NCBI RefSeq assembly: GCF_014692675.1
Contig: NZ_JABFCZ010000020.1
Coordinates: 62,001 to 126,000, forward strand
Length of the DNA stretch: 64,000 nt
Direction of reading: 5' to 3'
Source of the DNA: Roseibium aggregatum
GTDB taxonomy: Bacteria > Pseudomonadota > Alphaproteobacteria > Rhizobiales > Stappiaceae
The first letter of the stretch is position 1. Each line of letters opens with the position of its first letter. A program made the position numbers and the translations under genes. Positions 41,395 through 47,501 of this stretch are shown here, piece by piece. Below the pieces are notes generated by a model, which worked only from the letters and a program-made list of their open reading frames with translations, did not search any database and was not told the origin of the DNA.

Positions 41395-41670
41395 ATGACA
41401 TCTCCGCTTCCCCCCTTCGACGATATTGCACCTGTTAGCGACGAGCTGACCGAATATGACCGCGCGCATATCAAGCTCTATATGCGGCTGCTCGATGCCG
41501 CCGATGATGGGGCGGAATGGGCCGAAGCCGTCAATGTGCTGTTCGGAATTGATCCTGTTCGGGAACCGGAACGCGCCCGGCAGGTCCATGACAGCCATCT
41601 GGGACGGGCGCGCTGGATGACACAGAGCGGCTATCGTCAGCTGCTGCGTCATCCGACAGATCGGACCTGA
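41395..41670 (+). CDS. QseM-like small DUF2285-type antiactivator
   Basis: A 91-residue protein with the pattern YDRAHIKLYMRLLDAADDGAEW followed by PERARQVHDSHLGRARWMTQ and GYRQLL, which is the compact HTH-like fold related to the DUF2285 domain. QseM of ICEMlSym is a small protein of this fold that binds and blocks TraR and FseA. Its place directly before the fseA-like gene supports that role. The ATG at 41395 is used; a GTG at 41380 is possible, and the Shine-Dalgarno is poor, so weak translation or coupling to the gene before it is likely. Confidence 0.65.
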   Translation: MTSPLPPFDDIAPVSDELTEYDRAHIKLYMRLLDAADDGAEWAEAVNVLFGIDPVREPERARQVHDSHLGRARWMTQSGYRQLLRHPTDRT

Positions 41671-41689
41671 CCTCGCCGCCGTCGCACCA

Positions 41690-41710
41690 GTGATGCCTTC
41701 AGAGCATCAC
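41690..41710. promoter_or_regulatory. Perfect palindrome upstream of the fseA-like gene
   Basis: GTGATGC (41690-41696) and GCATCAC (41704-41710) form a perfect 7-bp stem around CTTCAGA. It lies 89 bp upstream of the fseA-like start and may be a regulator site or a hairpin in the leader. Confidence 0.35.
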
Positions 41711-41798
41711 CCCATGTCTTTGTTCTGGCTTCCATCTCGGTAGAGGCACCGCAATTCTTTCACGCTCCACCTGTGCAGTTTCAACCAGGAGCGGAGCA

Positions 41799-42564
41799 AT
41801 GAAGCCGGATACATCCCGCTGGCGAGACCAGGACCAGTATGAATTCTACGATGCGCTGCCCGTTGAGGGCGTCGCCTGGGAATGCCTGCGCCGTAACGCG
41901 TCCTATCAGGCCTGTTTCGATGACCTTGTAGCGCAAGGCGCCGGGCATCTTCCCCTTGCGGATCACGTCCAACATCGCTGGGGGTTGCGATTTCCCGGCA
42001 GACCCCGGCTTTTCCGCGCTCGACCAACCGGTCATCTGGTCGCCTGTTGCCAATCCGGACATGCTGATGCTCGGGGCAGCGCCCGATTTTCTTCCGCCTT
42101 CTCCGTCCGCCTTATCGGTCGATCTTGCTGATGCCATCTGCGGACCAGAGGGGACATATGGTGTCTGTGATGCCAGAGACGGCGTTCAATATCTGACCCT
42201 CACCGGCACCGATGCCAATTCGCAGCCGGCGATCATCCTGCCACTTGACGAAAATCTGCCGGATCGGCTCGAAGCCATTCTCAGGCTCTGGCACATGCTG
42301 GCCGGGAAACCCGCGCGCCGCGACCCCAGGATGACGCCGTATCAGCGCCGGCGGTTTCGCCTGATGATGCAAGCTGCCGACGGAAACGCCAACCACGCGA
42401 CCTATCGTGAGATTGCCATCGCCATCTACGGAGAGGCGCGCGTTCGCGCTGAGCCGTGGAAGACATCGGCTTTGCGCGCCTCTGTCATCGCCCTTGTCCG
42501 ATCTGCCGCCGCGCTGATCGACGGCGGTTATCAGGACCTTTTGCGCCATCGTCGCAAACCCTGA
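41799..42564 (+). CDS. FseA-like excision activator, encoded across a +1 frameshift
   Basis: Two overlapping frames together encode one protein of about 254 residues. The first (41799 onward) gives MKPDTSRWRDQDQYEFYDAL and an EFLRRN-like WECLRRNASYQ segment; the second (to 42564) gives FPADPGFSALDQPVIW and a C-terminal DUF2285 domain (ILRLWHMLAGKPARRDPRMT, FRLMMQAADG, THR-like YREIAIAIYGE). Joining at RWG|CDFPA through TGG-GGG with one base skipped restores the family sequence. FseA of ICEMlSym R7A is made in just this way, by +1 programmed frameshifting of two genes, and turns on the excisionase gene rdfS. An RdfS-like gene lies next here. A simple inactivating indel is the alternative. CAGGAGCGGAG precedes the ATG. 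Confidence 0.8.
41979..41987 (+). other. Putative +1 programmed ribosomal frameshift site
   Basis: The frame-0 codons are TGG GGG TTG. A tRNA-Gly on GGG (41982-41984) can slip one base to pair with GGT (41983-41985) while the ribosome waits on TTG, so reading resumes at TGC (41986). This gives Trp-Gly-Cys-Asp, which is the sequence expected for an uninterrupted protein. Confidence 0.6.
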
Positions 42565-42575
42565 CACTGACGTCT

Positions 42576-42606
42576 GATCGAGGGTGAGGATTCTACCCCT
42601 TCGATC
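42576..42606 (+). promoter_or_regulatory. Imperfect inverted repeat upstream of rdfS
   Basis: GATCGAGGGT (42576-42585) faces ACCCCTTCGATC (42595-42606), with a GATCGA/TCGATC core. It lies between the fseA-like gene and the RdfS-like gene and is a candidate binding site for the activator. Confidence 0.35.
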
Positions 42607-42700
42607 TTCCTCATCCCCCATGCCGCCGCGCCTTCGCCACCGTGCGCATGTCATGCCGTTGATCGTCAGCGGCATCCTGCACAACCACGGAGGCCACCCC

Positions 42701-42982
42701 ATGCGACCTGATCTCGCCGCCTTGCCGCCACGCTACCTGCGCACCAAGGAAGCCGCCGATTTCCTCAGTCTGTCCGCGCGCACGCTGGAAAAGCACAGAA
42801 CCTACGGAACGGGACCTGCCTATCACAAGCTCGGCGGCCGCGTTGTCTATTCGGTCGAGGATCTCGCAGCCTGGGTTGCGCGCGGATCGGTTACCTCCAC
42901 GTCGGACCCACGCGGACAGGTTCTCCCGGCGAAACCTCTACCGCCGACCGCATTCACCTCGCCCAAGCGCATTACGCGCTGA
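42701..42982 (+). CDS. RdfS-like excisionase (AlpA/HTH_17 type)
   Basis: A 93-residue protein with a winged helix-turn-helix of the AlpA/excisionase class: YLRTKEAADFLSLSARTLEKHR, then YHKLGGRVVYSVEDLAAWVA. The C-terminal tail is basic and proline-rich. RdfS of ICEMlSym has this form and directs the integrase towards excision. CACGGAGG lies 8 bp upstream of the ATG at 42701. The gene lies between the FseA-like activator and repA, the order expected for an excision-transfer operon. Confidence 0.8.
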   Translation: MRPDLAALPPRYLRTKEAADFLSLSARTLEKHRTYGTGPAYHKLGGRVVYSVEDLAAWVARGSVTSTSDPRGQVLPAKPLPPTAFTSPKRITR

Positions 42983-43001
42983 ACACGGCGGTCAGCCCTC
43001 T

Positions 43002-44147
43002 ATGGCAGCGCAGCACCCATCCGCCTCGGAACGCGGGCAACTCGATCTGTTTCGGGCGCTTCCCGGTGAACTCGCGCCACGAGACGCGCAGGATCTCATG
43101 GCCTATCCTTTCTTTTCCCTTTCCAAATCGCACCGTATCCGCCCGATTGACTTTGCCTTGGGCAACGTCTCGATCCGTGTCGAAGCTGTTCCCGATCACG
43201 GTATGGCGACGATCTGGGACGCCGATATACTGATCTGGGCGGCCAGCCAGATCGTGGAAGCGCGGGACGCCGGTCTGCGCACGTCGCGCCTGATGGCGGC
43301 AACGCCTTATGAAATCCTGACATTCACAGGGCGCGGAACCTCCCTGAGGGACTATCAGCGTCTGAAGGCGGCGCTGGACCGGCTGCAATCGACCACGGTT
43401 GCAACCTCGATCCGCCAGCGCGCGAATGGACGGCGACATCGTTTTTCGTGGATCAACGAATGGCACGAGCTGACCGATGCCAATGGCCGCCCGGACGGCA
43501 TCGAGATGATCGTGCCTGACTGGTTCTACAGTGCGGTTCTGGATGACGCCCTGATCCTCACCATCGACCGGGCCTATTTCAATCTGACCGGCGGGTTGGA
43601 TCGCTGGCTCTATCGCCTGGTGCGCAAGCATGGTGGGCGGCAGAAAAACGGTTGGCGGTTCGACTTCCGTCACCTGCACCAGAAATCGGGCAGTCTGTCG
43701 CCGTTCAAGCGCTTCGCCTTCGAGCTGCGCGACATTATCCGCCGCCAGCCACTGCCCGGCTACACCCTGTTCGCCGAGGTCGAAACCGGCGGCCGGATGC
43801 TGCTCGCTTTCGAGCCTGTCCCGGCCTGTGGAAAACCTGTGGATAGTCTCGTGCTATCGGGAACCCGGACTATCGTGCCATCAGGAACCGGAGGCTCGTG
43901 CTATCGGGAACCCAAACACCTCCTATCCTTCGGTAACAAAAGCGAAAATCGCGCCCTTAACTTAGAGTCTAACACAGAATCTAACTTTGAAGAGCGGCGG
44001 CGCGATGTGGAAAAGCTCATCGCGAAGGCTGGTGCGGCCCTCAGATCGGGTGCCCATAAAGGCAAGCTGACACCCCCAAAGCAAGGATCGCCCGCGTCAA
44101 CAAGCACGCCTGAACTTCCTCTCGGCAAACCGGGAGGACGGCGATGA
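43002..44147 (+). CDS. repA: Replication initiator protein RepA
   Basis: A 381-residue plasmid-type replication initiator (RPA/RepA family): QLDLFRALPGELAPRDAQDLM near the start, PFFSLSKSHRIRPIDF, WDADILIWAASQI, LKAALDRLQSTTVATSIRQ, and SPFKRFAFELRDI define two winged-helix-like parts (about residues 25-260). The C-terminal 100 residues are unlike the core because this DNA also carries three iterons and DnaA boxes (43827-43913). Its presence on an integrated element suggests rolling or theta replication of the excised circle. The ATG at 43002 is 19 bp after rdfS; the open frame extends upstream in shadow. Confidence 0.9.
   Translation: MAAQHPSASERGQLDLFRALPGELAPRDAQDLMAYPFFSLSKSHRIRPIDFALGNVSIRVEAVPDHGMATIWDADILIWAASQIVEARDAGLRTSRLMAATPYEILTFTGRGTSLRDYQRLKAALDRLQSTTVATSIRQRANGRRHRFSWINEWHELTDANGRPDGIEMIVPDWFYSAVLDDALILTIDRAYFNLTGGLDRWLYRLVRKHGGRQKNGWRFDFRHLHQKSGSLSPFKRFAFELRDIIRRQPLPGYTLFAEVETGGRMLLAFEPVPACGKPVDSLVLSGTRTIVPSGTGGSCYREPKHLLSFGNKSENRALNLESNTESNFEERRRDVEKLIAKAGAALRSGAHKGKLTPPKQGSPASTSTPELPLGKPGGRR
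43827..43913 (+). repeat. Iterons and DnaA boxes inside repA (candidate oriV)
   Basis: Three 19-bp direct repeats start at 43848, 43872 and 43895 (24 and 23 bp apart). Copies 1 and 3 are identical (CTCGTGCTATCGGGAACCC); copy 2 differs at a few positions. Just upstream, 43827-43835 reads TTTTCCACA on the minus strand, a consensus DnaA box, and 43838-43846 is a one-mismatch box. This is the layout of an iteron-type plasmid origin, placed within the coding sequence of its own initiator. Confidence 0.7.
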
Positions 44148-44797
44148 TTGTCGCGCTCCTCAATCAGAAAGGCGGCGTGGGCAAGACGACGCTGGCGCTG
44201 CATCTCGCCGGAGCTTGGGCCGCGGAAGGCAAGCGCGTCATCCTGATCGATGCCGACCCGCAAGGCTCCGCACTCGACTGGTCGGAGCGGCGCAGCCATG
44301 AAGGGCTGCCAAGGCTGTTCACCGTCATCGGACTTGCCCGCGATACCCTGCACAGGGAGGCGCCGGAACTGGCGCGTGACGCGGATCATGTCGTCATTGA
44401 TGGTCCGCCCCGTGTCGCTGGTCTGATGCGCTCTGCGCTGCTTGCAGCTGATCTGGTGCTGATCCCGGTGCAGCCATCCCCCTTTGACGGCTGGGCATCA
44501 GCCGAAATGCTGGCGCTTCTGAGCGAAGCACGCATCTATCGTCCCGAGCTTGCCGCCCGCTTTCTGCTGAACCGATGTGGGGCGCGCACAGTCATCGCCC
44601 GCGAAACGGCCCAAACACTGGCGGACCAAGATCCGCCGTTGCTGGCCACAACGGTCGGCCAGCGTGTCGCCTTTGCAGACGCCGCACAGACCGGACGGCT
44701 GGTCTCCGAAACCGATGGCGGCGAACGGGCCGCACAGGAGGTCACAGCGCTGGTGGCCGAGATCGATGGCCTCGGTATCAGGAAGATCGTGCCATGA
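44144..44797 (+). CDS. parA: ParA family partition ATPase
   Basis: A 217-residue Walker-type ATPase with the deviant Walker A KGGVGKTT at residues 9-16, IDADPQGS at about 36-43 and the Walker B-like VVIDGPP (about 83-89). It is of the short ParA/MinD-like type without N-terminal DNA-binding domain. It should segregate the excised circle, with ParB (25284) or the small ribbon-helix-helix protein that follows as partner. It overlaps repA by 4 bp and the next gene by 4 bp. Confidence 0.93.
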   Translation: MIVALLNQKGGVGKTTLALHLAGAWAAEGKRVILIDADPQGSALDWSERRSHEGLPRLFTVIGLARDTLHREAPELARDADHVVIDGPPRVAGLMRSALLAADLVLIPVQPSPFDGWASAEMLALLSEARIYRPELAARFLLNRCGARTVIARETAQTLADQDPPLLATTVGQRVAFADAAQTGRLVSETDGGERAAQEVTALVAEIDGLGIRKIVP

Positions 44798-45048
44798 CAC
44801 GTCTGCCCGTCAAATCCGGCTTCGCATCGCGTCCGGGCAATCCCGATAGCTGGGTCAGAGCCGCCGATGCGCCGGCAACACACAAGACGGCGGCGGAGGC
44901 GTTCACCGCCCGTCTGACCATCGACATCACGCCCGAACTGCGCGGGCGCATCAAGGTTACCGCTTTCCGGCGCGGCGTCACCGTCGCCGTGATGCTGCGC
45001 GAGCTGCTGGCTCGCGAGTTTCCACCCACCGAAGGAGATAAGCCATGA
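44794..45048 (+). CDS. Small ribbon-helix-helix protein, possible ParA partner
   Basis: An 84-residue protein whose C-terminal half (FTARLTIDITPELRGRIKVTAF then GVTVAVMLRELLAREF) fits a ribbon-helix-helix DNA-binding domain. The N-terminal 40 residues are basic and probably flexible, as in the small centromere-binding proteins that accompany short ParA ATPases. It overlaps parA and the DUF2840 gene by 4 bp each. Partition partner is the likely role, inferred from fold and place. Confidence 0.7.
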   Translation: MTRLPVKSGFASRPGNPDSWVRAADAPATHKTAAEAFTARLTIDITPELRGRIKVTAFRRGVTVAVMLRELLAREFPPTEGDKP

Positions 45049-45563
45049 CCGGCAAAACCGCGCGCGCTGCGCATGAACACCCGCTGGCGAACGGGCCTGC
45101 CCCGTTCACCACAATGGTCGAACTGACCTTCCAGAAGAAGAAGGTCGAGCGCTGGATACGCTTCGGCCGCAAGAGCTTTGAGCAGATCATCGACCGCCGC
45201 CGCAGTCTGATCGGTTTTGCGCCCGAAAGCATCTTCGCCTTCGTCCGCTGGGCCTCCAACGATTACGGCACCATCGTTTCGCGGCTCGACATCCTGCGCG
45301 CCGCCGGGCGTGGCGAACCGTACCAGACCGTGCCCTTCGTTCGTCCCGGCGGCGCGATTTTGCTGCGTATCGATGGCTGGCCGAAGGTCCAGCGGGTGCT
45401 GGCCCTGATTGATGCCGTGGACGCGCTTGGCGTCGATCCGGCGGATGTTGCGCCGGACCATTGGCGGCACGTCCACAACCATTTGAGTGCCGGTCAGGAA
45501 CCCAATCCCTACACCCCGGAGCGCCATGCCGCATGGGTCAGCCGCGAGAGAATCGCGCCATGA
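45045..45563 (+). CDS. DUF2840 family protein
   Basis: A 172-residue protein that matches DUF2840: MVELTFQKKKVERWIRFG, FAFVRWASNDYGT, SRLDILRA, and VPFVRPGGAILLRIDGW. The family occurs almost only between parA and the TraF peptidase on alphaproteobacterial elements; function is unknown. It overlaps both neighbours by 4 bp, so it belongs to the repA-parA-traF operon. Confidence 0.9.
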   Translation: MTGKTARAAHEHPLANGPAPFTTMVELTFQKKKVERWIRFGRKSFEQIIDRRRSLIGFAPESIFAFVRWASNDYGTIVSRLDILRAAGRGEPYQTVPFVRPGGAILLRIDGWPKVQRVLALIDAVDALGVDPADVAPDHWRHVHNHLSAGQEPNPYTPERHAAWVSRERIAP

Positions 45564-46105
45564 GCCGCCGTCATATACTCGCCGTGTCCATGCTGGCCGT
45601 CGGTACGCTTGTCGCCACGGCGGTTGCCGATCAGCCAACCCGGCTGATCTGGAATGCAACCGCCAGCGCGCCCATCGGCTTCTACATAGTTGCTCCCGCC
45701 GATGCGCTCGAAGTTCCCGAACTCGTCGTCATCGCGCCGCCCGAACCGCTGCAGCGGTTCATGGTCGAGCGCGGCTATATCGGGCGGGGCGTGCCGCTGC
45801 TGAAGCGCGTCCTCGGCTTGCCGGGACAGCGCGTCTGCCGCAGCGGTGCGACGATCACCGTCGATAACGTCGAGATGGGCGATGCGCTGGAGCACGACCG
45901 CATGGGCCGCGATCTGCCGGTCTGGCAGGGCTGCCGCATCATCCGCGACGGCGAACTCTTCCTCATGAATTGGGACATCCGGGACAGCCTCGACGGCCGT
46001 TACTTCGGACCTGTTCCCGCCAGTTCCGTCATCGGCCGGGCGCTCCCGCTCTGGACCGATGAGGAAGGCGATGGCCGCTACGAATGGCGGGCGGCCACGC
46101 ATTGA
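45560..46105 (+). CDS. traF: Conjugative transfer S26-type signal peptidase TraF
   Basis: A 181-residue S26 family peptidase. It has an N-terminal membrane helix (about residues 5-23), the catalytic Ser36 in ATASAPIGFY, and Lys82 in LLKRVLGLPGQRVC, the Ser-Lys dyad of TraF from RP4. TraF processes and cyclises the pilin TrbC, which is encoded at 53353. The active site should face the periplasm. It overlaps DUF2840 by 4 bp; a short gap then leads to DUF736. Confidence 0.92.
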   Translation: MSRRHILAVSMLAVGTLVATAVADQPTRLIWNATASAPIGFYIVAPADALEVPELVVIAPPEPLQRFMVERGYIGRGVPLLKRVLGLPGQRVCRSGATITVDNVEMGDALEHDRMGRDLPVWQGCRIIRDGELFLMNWDIRDSLDGRYFGPVPASSVIGRALPLWTDEEGDGRYEWRAATH

Positions 46106-46140
46106 ACCCACGCCAAATCCACCAACACAGGAGACACACC

Positions 46141-46476
46141 ATGCCACAGATCGGTCAATTCGCGCGTGACGCATCCGGCTTCGCCGGTCAGCTCGTCACG
46201 CTCACCATGAAGCGCGATCTCGTCATCGTGCCCGCTGAACATTCCGATGCGGAGAATGCGCCGGACTATCGCGTCCATTACATTGAACATGACGGGCCGG
46301 AGGTCGGCGCTGCATGGAAACGCACCGGCGAAAAGGCTGGCGAATATCTCTCGGTGCTGCTCGACGATCCCGCCTTGCCGCAGCCGATCCGCGCCAATCT
46401 GTTCCGCGATGACGACACCGGCTCGTCATGGTCACTGCACTGGAGCCGCCCGCGGCCCCGCGAAGATCGGGACTGA
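46141..46476 (+). CDS. DUF736 family protein, second copy
   Basis: A 111-residue DUF736 protein (MPQIGQFARDASGFAGQLVT ... GAAWKRTGEKAGEYLSVLLDDP ... IRANLFRDDD). It is clearly diverged from the copy at 38787. Its place between traF and the transglycosylase ties this copy to the transfer genes. CAGGAGAC lies 7 bp upstream of the ATG at 46141. Confidence 0.9.
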   Translation: MPQIGQFARDASGFAGQLVTLTMKRDLVIVPAEHSDAENAPDYRVHYIEHDGPEVGAAWKRTGEKAGEYLSVLLDDPALPQPIRANLFRDDDTGSSWSLHWSRPRPREDRD

Positions 46477-46480
46477 GATC

Positions 46481-47191
46481 ATGCGATCCCTCGCCCTTCT
46501 TCTCTTCACGGCCCTTCTGTCGGCTGGCAGCGGCTCGATGCCGGCCATGGCGCAGGTCACGCCGCAACCCGCGCCTGTTACCGCGCATCCCCATGCTGCT
46601 TTCATTGCAGAGGCGTCACAGCGTTTCAGCATTCCAGAGCAGTGGATTCGGGCCGTGCTGCGTGTGGAAAGCGCGGGCGATGTGCGCGCCATTTCATCGG
46701 CAGGCGCGATGGGACTGATGCAGGTCATGCCCGATACCTGGGCGGGCCTGCGCAGCCGCCATGGCCTCGGGCGCGATCCTTACGATCCGCGTGACAACAT
46801 CCTCGCAGGTACGGCGTATCTGCGGGAGATGTGGGACCGCTATGGCAATGTCGCGGCCATGCTTGCCGCCTACAATGCCGGTCCCGGTCGCTATGACGAG
46901 CATCTGGCGACAGGTCGCACTTTGCCCGCAGAAACACGCGCCTATGTCGCCACGCTCGCACCTGTTCTCGGCAGTGCGACTGCGCCTGATGTGCCGACGA
47001 TCGTGCCGCCGCCGCCACCGGATTGGCGCGAAGCCCCGCTCTTCGTTGCGCAATCCGGCGGCATTTCAGCGGCGGTTAATCAGCCATCGAGCGACATCCA
47101 CGCAACCGCTTCTCTGCGCGATCCCGCCGTTCAGGAGCCGCAGGACAGCGGCATATTCGTGGCCCTTGCGAGCGATGGCGACAAGCCATGA
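46481..47191 (+). CDS. Lytic transglycosylase (VirB1/SLT type)
   Basis: A 236-residue exported enzyme with a signal peptide (residues 1-24, ending AMA) and a soluble lytic transglycosylase domain (about 38-160): catalytic Glu in VLRVESAGD (about residue 67), GAMGLMQVMPDTW and YNAGPGRYDEH. It opens peptidoglycan so that the Trb channel can be built. A proline-rich C-terminal tail of some 70 residues may anchor it or interact with the channel. It begins 5 bp after the DUF736 stop. Confidence 0.92.
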   Translation: MRSLALLLFTALLSAGSGSMPAMAQVTPQPAPVTAHPHAAFIAEASQRFSIPEQWIRAVLRVESAGDVRAISSAGAMGLMQVMPDTWAGLRSRHGLGRDPYDPRDNILAGTAYLREMWDRYGNVAAMLAAYNAGPGRYDEHLATGRTLPAETRAYVATLAPVLGSATAPDVPTIVPPPPPDWREAPLFVAQSGGISAAVNQPSSDIHATASLRDPAVQEPQDSGIFVALASDGDKP

Positions 47192-47501
47192 GCATGGCGT
47201 TTACGCGCTCGTTCGGTCCATTTCCGGTGTGCAGTCAGGCTTGGGTGCGCCTGGCAGCATTCCCGGCAGGAAGGGCAAAAAGGGAAGGAAAGGCGGAGGG
47301 CAAGATAAAGGAAACCGGCACCCTGTCGGGGCGGTTTCTGGGCAAGCCCTTGTCTGCACACTGTTTTGGGACGCGGCGCACGGCACCATGCTTTTGGGCC
47401 TCGCGTGCCGCGATATGGCGCAAAGCCATGGCGTTGCTGGGTTTTGACCGGCACTCTAACCGAATATCGGCCGATTTTCCGCCGTCACGGCTTCGGATAC
47501 G
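47192..47501 (+). other. Gap before the relaxase gene, candidate oriT
   Basis: This 310-bp stretch has an open frame (47188-47505) overlapping the previous stop, but its product is rich in Arg, Ser and Cys without order and I do not accept it as a gene. Relaxase genes usually lie next to their oriT. A repeat GAAACCG/CGGTTTC (about 47309-47340) and a run AAAAAGGGAAGGAAAGG on its left are the only visible structures. The nick site cannot be identified by eye. Confidence 0.35.

Noticed and set aside
41799-42564. Calling the DUF2285 gene a plain frameshifted pseudogene
   Set aside because: The break occurs at a slippery G-run, and the known homologue FseA is naturally expressed by +1 frameshifting; decay is kept only as an alternative.
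43848-43913. CRISPR-like array from the repeats in repA
   Set aside because: The repeats are 19 bp at 23-24-bp spacing with 4-5-bp gaps, which is an iteron pattern; no cas genes or spacers exist in the window.
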